This document shows positions 53,098-60,841 of a DNA stretch of 64,000 nucleotides, piece by piece. The notes under the pieces are model-generated. The model saw nothing but the letters and a program-made list of their open reading frames with translations, ran no database searches and had not been told where the DNA came from. Location: NCBI GenBank assembly GCA_036734945.1, contig DAIMXP010000014.1, positions 1 through 64,000 on the forward strand, in the 5' to 3' direction. This DNA is from UBA4733 sp036734945 (lineage in GTDB: Bacteria; Chloroflexota; UBA4733). The stretch's first letter is position 1. Every line of letters starts with the position of its first letter. A program made the position numbers and the translations under genes.

Positions 53098-55282
53098 GTT
53101 CGTCTCCCACTAACGGTAGGCGAACGATAAAGGCGGCGCCATTACCCGGTTCGCTTTCCACTGCTATGGTGCCATGATGCAGGTCCACCAGCGATTTGAC
53201 AATGGCGAGGCCCAGGCCACTGCCGCCATCCTGCCGGGTCAGCGCGTTGCCGCCCCGGTAGAACTTCTCGAAGAGGTGCTCCCGATCTTCCGGGGCAATG
53301 CCGGGTCCGGAGTTCCGCACCGTCAGGATGGCCTGACCGCTCAGGAGGTCGGGCTGTGCCTGGACCTCGATCCGCCCCTCTTCGGGGGTGTAGCTGGCGG
53401 CGTTGCCGAGCAGATTGGTGATGACCTGTTCGAAGCGGCGCCGGTCGACCAGCACCAGCACCGGCTGTGGCGGCATCTCCAGATGCACCGCCTGCCGCTT
53501 GCTGTCGAAGATGGTGGCCAGACCGAGGACGACGTCGTCGACCATACGGCGAATGTCGGCCGGTTGCAGGGTGAGGCGGACCTGCCCGGCCTCCAGGCGG
53601 CTCAGATCGAGCAAGTCCGCAACGAGGCCGATCAGCCGTTCGGTGTTGCGCCGAGCCGTGTGCAGGAAACGCTGTTGCAGGGGGTCCAACGTGCCGGCGT
53701 CACCGTCCAGCAGCAGGTCGAGCGAGCCTTTCACGGCGGTCAAGGGCGTGCGCAACTCGTGAGAAACGACGGTCAGGAAGTCCGAACGGACGCGCTCCAA
53801 TTCGTGCTCGCGGGTCATATCTTCCAGCACGGTGACGAGGCCCAGCGTCTCGCCATCGCTGCTCCGGATCGGTGTGGACACTGCATTGATGACGCGGCCG
53901 TTGGTAGCCTGGAAGGCCTGACCGCTACTGGAGCGTGTCATGGGGACGGGGAGGGCGGCGGCGCCAGGGTCGATGCCCAACAGTTCACGCGCTGCCGGGT
54001 TGATCAGTTCGACGCGGCCGTTGCTGTCGCTTACCACAACGCCGGTGCCCATGCTGTCGAGCACCGCCTGCAGGCGGTTGCGGTAAACCGTCAGTTCAGC
54101 CGACCAGCCGGCCGCCTCGCTCGCCAGAGCGCCGACAGCGCCACGCAGACGGCCAAGGTCGCCCGTGCCCCCTCCCGGCGGTTCCGCCGCCCATTTCTGG
54201 GTCTGCTCAAAGGCCTCAACCTGCTGGGTCAGGCGGCGCAGGGGGCGCAAGAAGCTGTGGATCATCAGGCTAACGAGCCCGCCGACCAGGCCGAAGAGCA
54301 GCAGCAACGCCAGCCACCAGATGATCTGGGTGACAATGAGGAAGGCGGTGGTGGCGGGCGTCCCCAGGCGTTGCGCCAGCCAGACGGAGAGCGGGGTGAG
54401 GATGGCGTGCTTGCCGCTAGACGGCGCGCTGGCGACCTGGGTGATCGCCAACTGGTCCTTGCTGCCGAAACCGAGCGGTCGCGTGACGACCAGGTAGCGA
54501 GCGCTACCAATTTGCCAGTTGACGGCGTGCCAACTGCCGTTGGGCAAGGGAATGGAGCGAGACGCCGGCGTCACCTGGGGCCGGTAGGGCCGGTAGGCCT
54601 GCGCCTCGGCAAAGGCGCGATCCAGTTCCGTGGGAAGAGCAAGCGCCAGATCGTTGTTGACGATCGCGGCCTGGAAATCACCCAGGTTGTTGGTGAGCCG
54701 AGCGGTCACAAAATAGTTGTCGAAGATGTGGCCAACCACGACTGCGCCGATGACCGTGTTGTTGAAAAGGACCGGAGAGACGGCGACGGCATAGGGTACC
54801 TGCGGAAAGAACGCGTCGGCCGGCCGCACCGGGCCGTCCCAGATGCCGCTGCGATCCTGTTGCAGGTGGAGCGCGTCGTTGACGATGGCGATGGAGGGAA
54901 CTTCCGGCGGGCTCAACACCTTGGCCTGGGCAATCTGGCTGCGCGGCGTGTTGGTGACCAGGCTGATAAAGGTCAGCGTCGAGGAGGCGCGATACGGCTC
55001 CAGCAGGTTGTCCTGCACGGCGCCGGGCGTGCGTCGTTGCAGGGCCGACAGGACGTCGGGGTTGAGCGCCAGGTATTTGGCGGCAACCTGGATGCGGGAG
55101 AGTTCGTCGGCGATGGCATTGGCGGCGATGTTGCTGGCGCCGACCAGGCCGCGCTGATCATCGAGTTGCGCCTGCTGCTGGGCCTGCTGCTGCAAGATGT
55201 AGTTGGTGATGCCGGTCGCCCCGGCAACGGCGACGAACAGGGCACACAGCGTCAGAATGATGAGGCGCTTCCGTAGGTCCAC
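53075..55282 (-). CDS. Membrane sensor histidine kinase
   Basis: 735 residues from GTG 55282. TM1 is IILTLCALFVAVAGATGIT, followed by a large extracytoplasmic sensor (about residues 30-300, dCache/CHASE-like with PADAFFPQVPYAVAVSPVLF and NNTVIGAVVVGHIF). TM2 is WWLALLLLFGLVGGLVSLMI, then HAMP, PAS (LINPAARELLGIDPG), HisKA with VVSHELRTPL near residue 507, and an intact HATPase (NLLGNAASYT, RNSGPGIAP, GSGLGLAIVK). It senses an external signal and phosphorylates the regulator that follows. An ATG at 55333 would add 17 residues without a ribosome site. Confidence 0.9.
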   Translation of the reverse strand: MDLRKRLIILTLCALFVAVAGATGITNYILQQQAQQQAQLDDQRGLVGASNIAANAIADELSRIQVAAKYLALNPDVLSALQRRTPGAVQDNLLEPYRASSTLTFISLVTNTPRSQIAQAKVLSPPEVPSIAIVNDALHLQQDRSGIWDGPVRPADAFFPQVPYAVAVSPVLFNNTVIGAVVVGHIFDNYFVTARLTNNLGDFQAAIVNNDLALALPTELDRAFAEAQAYRPYRPQVTPASRSIPLPNGSWHAVNWQIGSARYLVVTRPLGFGSKDQLAITQVASAPSSGKHAILTPLSVWLAQRLGTPATTAFLIVTQIIWWLALLLLFGLVGGLVSLMIHSFLRPLRRLTQQVEAFEQTQKWAAEPPGGGTGDLGRLRGAVGALASEAAGWSAELTVYRNRLQAVLDSMGTGVVVSDSNGRVELINPAARELLGIDPGAAALPVPMTRSSSGQAFQATNGRVINAVSTPIRSSDGETLGLVTVLEDMTREHELERVRSDFLTVVSHELRTPLTAVKGSLDLLLDGDAGTLDPLQQRFLHTARRNTERLIGLVADLLDLSRLEAGQVRLTLQPADIRRMVDDVVLGLATIFDSKRQAVHLEMPPQPVLVLVDRRRFEQVITNLLGNAASYTPEEGRIEVQAQPDLLSGQAILTVRNSGPGIAPEDREHLFEKFYRGGNALTRQDGGSGLGLAIVKSLVDLHHGTIAVESEPGNGAAFIVRLPLVGDERENTGRR

Positions 55283-55398
55283 GCACGATCCTATCGGTGG
55301 CAACAGGCAACGCGCGATGGTGCTGCCAGGCAATGGTACCCTATCAACGGAGCAGGTCGCAGCAGGCCGGTTGTCGGTAGGTCGTAGGGGCAGGTTGC

Positions 55399-56433
55399 GT
55401 GAACCAGCAAGAAGTGATGGAGAGCACCGACGCGCTTGACGTGCCCGACGCCGAGATGCTCCTGCGCATGTATCGGACCATGCTGTTGTCGCGCGCCCTG
55501 GATATCCGCATGTTTGCCCTCAACCGCCAGGGACGGGTGCCCTTTGTGGTGCCCTGTCAGGGCCACGAAGGCGCTCAGGTCGGCATGGTGACGGCGCTGC
55601 GCCCGGGCCGCGACTTCTTTCTGTTGTATTACCGGGATCTGACTGCCGCTCTGGCGATTGGCGTCACAGCGCGCGACGTGATGCTCGGCGTCTTTTCCCG
55701 CGCCGCCGATCCGGCCAGCGGTGGCCGTCAGATGCCGGAGCACTTCTCCGACCGGCGCCTGCGCATCTTCACCGGCTCCAGCAGCGTGGGCACGCACATC
55801 CCGCACGCGTCCGGAGTGGCGCTGGCCAGCAAGCTGCGCGGCGAGGACGACGTCACCGTGGCCAGCTTCGGGGAGGGCGCGACCAGCAAAGGCGACTTCC
55901 ACGAAGGTGTCAACTTTGCCGCGGTACACGGCTTGCCGGCCATCTTCTTCTGCCAGAACAACGGCTATGCCATCTCGGAGCGCGTCGACCGGCAGATGCT
56001 GATCAAGAGCGTGGCCGAACGCGCCGCCGGTTACGGCATCCCCGGCGTGTCGGTCGACGGGAACGATGCAGTGGCGGTGTGGCGCGCGACCAGCGATGCG
56101 GCGGCGCGGGCACGGGCTGGGGAGGGGCCGACCTTGATCGAGGCGCGCACCTATCGCCTCGTCCCCCACACCAGCGACGACGACGACCGTGCCTACCGGT
56201 CGCGCGAGGAGGTGGAGGAGTGGCGCAAGCGCGACCCAATTGATCGACTGAAGCGCTTTCTGGAGGAGCAGCGCCTGCTTGACGCCACGGCGGATGAGCG
56301 TTTGCGGCGAGAAGTTGCGGAGGAGGTAGAGGACGCCACTAGCTTCGCCGAAGCGGCAGCGCCGCCCGACCCGGCGACGCTGCTGCGGCACGTCTATGCG
56401 GAGGTATCGGATGCCCGTCCAGACCTACCTTGA
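55399..56433 (+). CDS. 2-oxoacid dehydrogenase E1 alpha subunit (branched-chain type)
   Basis: 344 residues. Thiamine diphosphate-binding E1alpha: GRDFFLLYYRDLTAALAIGV, GGRQMPEHFSDR, ASFGEGATSKGDFHEGVNFA with the metal-binding G-(D/E)-G-x-N-like pattern ending NNGYAISERVDRQM, and RTYRLVPHTSDDDDRAY with the phosphorylation-loop-like region. The sequence fits the branched-chain 2-oxoacid dehydrogenase type better than pyruvate. It decarboxylates the keto acid and passes the acyl group to E2. GTG 55399. It is divergent from the kinase gene with 116 bases between. Confidence 0.88.
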   Translation: MNQQEVMESTDALDVPDAEMLLRMYRTMLLSRALDIRMFALNRQGRVPFVVPCQGHEGAQVGMVTALRPGRDFFLLYYRDLTAALAIGVTARDVMLGVFSRAADPASGGRQMPEHFSDRRLRIFTGSSSVGTHIPHASGVALASKLRGEDDVTVASFGEGATSKGDFHEGVNFAAVHGLPAIFFCQNNGYAISERVDRQMLIKSVAERAAGYGIPGVSVDGNDAVAVWRATSDAAARARAGEGPTLIEARTYRLVPHTSDDDDRAYRSREEVEEWRKRDPIDRLKRFLEEQRLLDATADERLRREVAEEVEDATSFAEAAAPPDPATLLRHVYAEVSDARPDLP

Positions 56434-57394
56434 AGCGATCCGCGGCGCCCTGTTCGACGAGATGGCGCGGGACGGCCGGGTGATCGTGCTAGGTGAAGAT
56501 GTCGCCGGGCGCGGCGGCGTCTTCGGGGCCACACGCGGCCTGCTGGAAGCCTACGGCGAGCAGCGGGTGATCGATACGCCCCTGGCGGAAGTGGGCATCG
56601 CCGGCGTGGCCATCGGCGCCGCCGCCAACGGTCTCCTGCCGGTCGCGGAGATGCAGTTTGCCGACTATATCCACCCGGCTTTTGACCAGATCGTCAATGA
56701 AGCAGCGCGCATCCGCTACCGCTCCAACGGCGGCTGGGGCTGCCCGATCGTCATTCGCGCGCCGTTTGGCGGCGGCGTACACGGCGGGCTCTACCACTCC
56801 CAGAGCACAGAGGCGTTTTACTGCCATGTGCCGGGTGTCAAGGTCGTCGTGCCCTCCACACCGGCCGATGCCCGCGGGCTGCTGCTGGCGGCGATCCGCG
56901 ACCCCGACCCTGTGCTGTATTTCGAGCACAAGGGCGCCTACCGGCGCCTGCGCGGCGAGGTCCCCTCTGCCATGAATGCCATTGCCCTGGGGCGCGCCGA
57001 CCTCAAGCGGCCGGGCAGGCATCTCACCGCCATCACCTACGGCCTGATGGTCCATACCTGCCTGGAAGCGGCAGAGCGCGTCGCCATAGAAGGGATTGAC
57101 GCCGCGGTGCTGGACCTGCGCACGCTGCAGCCGCTGGACCGGGAAGCGATCCTGGCCGCCGCCCGCGAATCGGGCAAAATCCTGATCGTCCACGAGGACA
57201 CGCGCAGCGGCGGGCTGGCCGGCGAGATCACGGCGACGATCTGTGAGGACGCTTTCGAGTTCCTGGATGCGCCGATCATGCGCGTGACCGGGCCGGACGC
57301 GCCGGCCATGCCCTTCAGTGCGCCGCTGGAAGCAGCCTTCCTGCCCACCGTCGACCGCGTAGCGGACACAATGCGCCAGTTAGCCCGCTACTGA
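56411..57394 (+). CDS. 2-oxoacid dehydrogenase E1 beta subunit
   Basis: 327 residues from ATG 56411 (GAGG seven bases upstream). Motifs: IVLGEDVAGRGGVFGATRGL, VIDTPLAEVGIAGVAIGAAA, MQFADYIHPAFDQIVNEAAR and VRAPFGGGVHGGLYHSQSTE-like IRAPFGGGVHGG, ending with KILIVHEDTRSGGLAGEI. It forms the alpha2beta2 E1 with the upstream product, with which it overlaps by 23 bases. The start is inside the last codons of E1alpha. Confidence 0.92.
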   Translation: MPVQTYLEAIRGALFDEMARDGRVIVLGEDVAGRGGVFGATRGLLEAYGEQRVIDTPLAEVGIAGVAIGAAANGLLPVAEMQFADYIHPAFDQIVNEAARIRYRSNGGWGCPIVIRAPFGGGVHGGLYHSQSTEAFYCHVPGVKVVVPSTPADARGLLLAAIRDPDPVLYFEHKGAYRRLRGEVPSAMNAIALGRADLKRPGRHLTAITYGLMVHTCLEAAERVAIEGIDAAVLDLRTLQPLDREAILAAARESGKILIVHEDTRSGGLAGEITATICEDAFEFLDAPIMRVTGPDAPAMPFSAPLEAAFLPTVDRVADTMRQLARY

Positions 57395-57395
57395 T

Positions 57396-58742
57396 ATGGC
57401 CGCTGCCACCATCATCATGCCGATGCTGGGCGAGTCGGTTACCGAAGGCGTCGTCGAGCGCTGGCTGAAGGCGGAAGGCGACGCCGTTCAGCGCGACGAG
57501 CCCCTGGTCGAAGTCTCCACCGACAAGGTCACTGCCGAGATCCCGTCCCCCGCCGCCGGCACCCTCGCTCGGATTCTCGTCCAGCCCGGCCAGACGGTGC
57601 CGGTGAACACGCCGATTGCTGTGCTCTCGGGGGTCGGGGCCCAGGAGCCGGGGGCCAGAGAGGGGTACCCCGATCCGAAACAGCCTTCGTCCGCACCGGG
57701 TTCGACACGCGCTGCGCAGGCTGGTACCCAGCCGGCGCCTCCTCTCCCTGATCTCCGACCCCCGACCTCCGGCACCCGCGAAGAGGCAGCCCGCCAGCGC
57801 AGCACGCCGTTGGTGCGTCGGCTGGCGGCCCAACAGGGCATCGCTCTCAGCGCCGTGCAGGGCGCCGGCTTCGGCGGCCGTGTCCGCCGCGAGGACCTCC
57901 AGGCGCATCAAGAGGCCGCTGCCACCGCACAACTCCGATCCCAGATCCCAGATTCTCGACCCCTGACCCTCGACCCCTGGTCCCCGACCCCCGACCCCCA
58001 GCCCTCGACCCCTGCGAGCCTCGTCCCCCTCACCGCCGTCCGTCGGATCATCGCGGAGCGGCTGACGCAGAGCCGACAGCAGGTGCCGGATGCCACTGCC
58101 GTGTTCGAGGTGGACATGACCGGGATCGTGCGACGGCGCGCAGCAGTGCGCGACGCATTCCGCAGTCGTACCGGTGTGGACCTGACCTACTTGCCGTTCG
58201 CCGTGAAAGCCGTCACTGCCGCGCTACGCGCCTACCCGGCCGTCAACGTTTCCTTCACGATTGACGGCATTCTGGCCCACGCCGATGTCCATATCGGCAT
58301 CCCGGTGGCCGTAGATGGCGGGCGGGAGCCGGGGAGCGATGTCCTGGTGGCGCCGGTCTTGCGGCACGCCGATCGCCTGAGTCTGGTCGGCATCGCCGCC
58401 GGCATTCACGACCTCGCGGTACGCGCGCGTGCCGGGTCCTTGCGCGCTGACGAGTTGAGCGGTGCAACCTTCACCGTCAACAATACCGGCGCGGTGGGGA
58501 CGATCATCTCGACACCGATCATTCCCCAACCGCAAGCCGGCATTATGACAACAGAAGCCATCGTCAAACGGCCGGTGGTGCTCACCGATGCGGAAGGGCA
58601 CGACAGCGTCGCCATCCGCTCCATGATGTTTGCCTGCCTGACCTTCGATCACCGCGCCTTCGACGGTCTGACCGCCGGCCGCTTTATGGGCCAGGTGAAG
58701 CACTGGCTGGAGGTGATCGGGCCAACGTGCGAGCTATATTGA
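57396..58742 (+). CDS. 2-oxoacid dehydrogenase E2 (dihydrolipoamide acyltransferase)
   Basis: 448 residues. One lipoyl domain with the lipoyl Lys in EVSTDKVTAEIPSP near residue 45, a linker, a peripheral subunit-binding domain (TPLVRRLAAQQGIALSAVQG), a second linker and the catalytic domain ending in TFDHRAFDGLTAGRFMG with His and Asp of the active site. Both linkers are translated from GACCCC-rich repeats (57640-57790 and 57937-58020, read as SQIPDSRPLTLDPWSPTPDP), which vary freely in such linkers. It starts one base after E1beta. No E3 gene is adjacent. Confidence 0.92.
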   Translation: MAAATIIMPMLGESVTEGVVERWLKAEGDAVQRDEPLVEVSTDKVTAEIPSPAAGTLARILVQPGQTVPVNTPIAVLSGVGAQEPGAREGYPDPKQPSSAPGSTRAAQAGTQPAPPLPDLRPPTSGTREEAARQRSTPLVRRLAAQQGIALSAVQGAGFGGRVRREDLQAHQEAAATAQLRSQIPDSRPLTLDPWSPTPDPQPSTPASLVPLTAVRRIIAERLTQSRQQVPDATAVFEVDMTGIVRRRAAVRDAFRSRTGVDLTYLPFAVKAVTAALRAYPAVNVSFTIDGILAHADVHIGIPVAVDGGREPGSDVLVAPVLRHADRLSLVGIAAGIHDLAVRARAGSLRADELSGATFTVNNTGAVGTIISTPIIPQPQAGIMTTEAIVKRPVVLTDAEGHDSVAIRSMMFACLTFDHRAFDGLTAGRFMGQVKHWLEVIGPTCELY

Positions 58743-58782
58743 TAGAGACCTTGATGTGCTACACTCCTCGGTTGGGCAGGAG

Positions 58783-58812
58783 GCACGACGTCTCAGCTCG
58801 ATGCCGTCGTGC
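58783..58812 (+). promoter_or_regulatory. Leader hairpin upstream of rplS
   Basis: GCACGACG (58783-58790) and CGTCGTGC (58805-58812) form a perfect 8-bp stem with a 14-base loop. The right arm ends directly before the ribosome site AGGAGAGA at 58813. It could control rplS translation, as ribosomal-protein leaders do in other bacteria. I see no close match to a named L19 leader. Confidence 0.55.
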
Positions 58813-58824
58813 AGGAGAGAATAG

Positions 58825-59271
58825 ATGCACCCACTGATTCAGGCGATTCAAGAGCGCCATCTCAACCCCAAGGTCGTCAATCTGCGTCCCGGCGACACTG
58901 TGCGTGTACACGTGCGCGTCGTGGAGGGCGCCCGCGAGCGTATCCAGCCCTTTGAAGGCGTCGTCATGCGCGTGCGCAAGGGCGGCCTGGAGACCGACTT
59001 TACTGTGCGCCGCTTGACGCACGGTATCGGCGTCGAGCGCACCTTCCTGTTGCACTCGCCCCGTCTGGAGCGTATCGAGATCCTGCGCCACGGCGAGGTA
59101 CGCCAGGCCCAGTTGTACTACCTGCGTGATCGTGTCGGCAAGCGCGCCCGTGTCCGCGAACTGCGCGTCTCCCGCGCCCGTGTCGCGCCACGTGCGGCTG
59201 GTGAGGCGGCCACACCGGCAGAGGACGCGGCGACGGAAGAGCAGCCCACGAGCGAAACGAGCGCCGAGTAA
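58825..59271 (+). CDS. rplS: 50S ribosomal protein L19
   Basis: 148 residues. The L19 core is intact: PGDTVRVHVRVVEGARERIQ, FEGVVMRVRKGGLETDFTVR, GVERTFLLHSPRLERIEILR and RQAQLYYLRDRVGKRARVRE. A C-terminal extension of about 30 residues, acidic and threonine rich (AATPAEDAATEEQPTSETS), is longer than the E. coli protein. L19 sits at the 30S-50S interface. ATG 58825 follows AGGAGAGA. RNase HII follows, as in many bacteria. Confidence 0.95.
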   Translation: MHPLIQAIQERHLNPKVVNLRPGDTVRVHVRVVEGARERIQPFEGVVMRVRKGGLETDFTVRRLTHGIGVERTFLLHSPRLERIEILRHGEVRQAQLYYLRDRVGKRARVRELRVSRARVAPRAAGEAATPAEDAATEEQPTSETSAE

Positions 59272-59337
59272 CTTGGGCCACACTTGCCGGATGCACCTTT
59301 CCGTCGCCAGGCAACCATGGCGGGAGTACCTTTGGCG

Positions 59338-59961
59338 ATGCACCTCCGTCCGACGATGGAGCAGGAAGAGCGGCTGTGGTCCGCTGGTATCCGCTACGTG
59401 GCCGGTGTCGACGAGGTTGGCCGCGGGGCCGCCGTTTCCGCGGTCGTGGCGGCGGCTGTGGTCCTGCCGGTGGGCTTCCGCGGGTTGGATGCCGTGCGCG
59501 ATTCCAAGGTGCTGTCTGCGACGGCACGGGTGCAGTTGTCGATCGCCATACATGACGTAGCCGTAACCGTTGCCCTGGGAGCGGCGTCAATTCAGGAGAT
59601 TGAGCGGCTCAACGTGCGCGGGGCGACGGCGCTGGCGATGCAGCGGGCGCTACGGCGCGCCGGTGCCTGGGAACATGCTGTGATCGACGGCTTGCCGATG
59701 AAAGAGCTGGCGGGCGAGCGTTGCACCGCCATCGTCGATGGCGACGCCCTTTGCCTCTCCATCGCCTGTGCCTCGGTGGTGGCAAAGGTAGCGCGAGACC
59801 GTTTGCTCCGCCTGCTGGCGGCCCACCACCCCGGCTACGGTTGGGAGCACAACGCCGGCTACCTCACCGCCGAACATCGCGCCGCGCTGCGCCGGTTGGG
59901 TGCGACGCCGCATCATCGCCTGCGCTTTCTGCGGTCAACGCTGGCAACAGGCGCGGGGTGA
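59338..59961 (+). CDS. rnhB: Ribonuclease HII
   Basis: 207 residues from ATG 59338, though ATG 59317 or 59356 is possible. It removes ribonucleotides from DNA. The active-site motif is VAGVDEVGRGAAVSAVVAAA with DE, followed by RDSKVLSATAR, VIDGLPMKELAGERC and DGDALCLSIACASVVAKVAR, which supply the four acidic residues and the Arg/Lys groups. The C-terminal LTAEHRAALRRLGATPHHR is also typical. A ribosome site GGGAG lies about 12 bases before the chosen ATG. Confidence 0.9.
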   Translation: MHLRPTMEQEERLWSAGIRYVAGVDEVGRGAAVSAVVAAAVVLPVGFRGLDAVRDSKVLSATARVQLSIAIHDVAVTVALGAASIQEIERLNVRGATALAMQRALRRAGAWEHAVIDGLPMKELAGERCTAIVDGDALCLSIACASVVAKVARDRLLRLLAAHHPGYGWEHNAGYLTAEHRAALRRLGATPHHRLRFLRSTLATGAG

Positions 59962-60126
59962 CGCCGAGTTTTGCGAAGCAAAAGGGCGTCGTAGGGGCAG
60001 GCCCCCGTGCCTGCCCTGCTCGCCTTGCGACCAGCGATCGATGTTTGCATCCGGGACAGGGCAGGCACGGGGGCAGGGTACCCTCTGGGTCCTACAACGT
60101 TCGGTCGTTTGCAAAAGGCGGCGACG
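59961..60126. repeat. MITE-like inverted-repeat element
   Basis: Between rnhB and comEA lies a near-palindrome. The inner arms GGCAGGCCCCCGTGCCTGCC and CAGGGCAGGCACGGGGGCAG are nearly exact inverted repeats around a 38-base centre. The outer parts, TTTTGCGAAGCAAAAGGGCG with GTCGTAGG on the left and CCTACAACG with CGTTTGCAAAAGGCG on the right, also pair loosely. It looks like a short non-autonomous repeat of the kind scattered in Chloroflexota. No ORF inside. Confidence 0.7.
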
Positions 60127-60220
60127 CACCCCCACCGGCTTCCTTACGTGACAACCGACGCGCGATACGCTACCATCCATTTCCAGTCAGCAGGCGCGAG
60201 CGTGTGGGGAGGCACGGCAA

Positions 60221-60841
60221 GTGGTGGCGGGCATATGGCGCTGGGTAGTGGCGGCGCTCGGGGCCGGTCTGCTCCTAGGCGCTGCCATTCTCTTGACGCA
60301 CCAGACGGCGGCATCGGCTGTGCCGGTCCTTTTGCTGACCACGCCGGTGCCGGCGCGCGCCTTTCCCACGCGGCAGCCGACGCCGCGGGATCTCGTCGTG
60401 TATGTCAGCGGCGCTGTCACCAAGCCCGGGGTGTACACGCTCAAGCCCGGCAGCCGGGCCCAGGATGCCCTGACGGCGGCCGGTGGTGCGCTGGACAATG
60501 CTGACCTTGACCACGTCAACCTGGCCGCCCCGGTCAGTGACGGTGAACAGCTCGCTGTACCGCACCTGGGCGAGGCGACACCGGTACCGACGCGCAGCGG
60601 CCGCAGCGCCAGTGGGTCCGGCGGCGCCACGCCGACGCCGCAAGGCGTCTGGCTGCTGAACATCAACACCGCAACGTCCGGCGATTTTCGGGCAATGCCG
60701 GGGATCGGCAAGGTCACCGCCGACAAGCTCGTCGCCTACCGGCAGCAAAACGGTCAGTACGCCACAGTCGATGACCTGGTCAAAGCGGGGCTGCACAAGA
60801 CTGAACTAGCTAAAATCCGCGCGCGCCTCAGCGTGCAGTGA
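60221..60841 (+). CDS. comEA: ComEA-like DNA-binding competence protein
   Basis: 206 residues. One N-terminal membrane helix (WVVAALGAGLLLGAAILLTH), a SLBB-like domain (VYVSGAVTKPGVYTLKPGSR, AQDALTAAGGALDNADLDHV), a linker, and a C-terminal helix-hairpin-helix (LNINTATSGDFRAMPGIGKV, TADKLVAYRQQNGQYATVDD). It binds incoming DNA at the cell surface. GTG 60221 follows GGGGAGG. It overlaps comEC by four bases. Confidence 0.92.
   Translation: MVAGIWRWVVAALGAGLLLGAAILLTHQTAASAVPVLLLTTPVPARAFPTRQPTPRDLVVYVSGAVTKPGVYTLKPGSRAQDALTAAGGALDNADLDHVNLAAPVSDGEQLAVPHLGEATPVPTRSGRSASGSGGATPTPQGVWLLNINTATSGDFRAMPGIGKVTADKLVAYRQQNGQYATVDDLVKAGLHKTELAKIRARLSVQ

Noticed and set aside
53174..55276. 700-codon plus-strand frame opposite the sensor kinase
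   Set aside because: Very long but composed of His/Arg/Gly-rich shadow sequence; the minus-strand kinase has all domain motifs.
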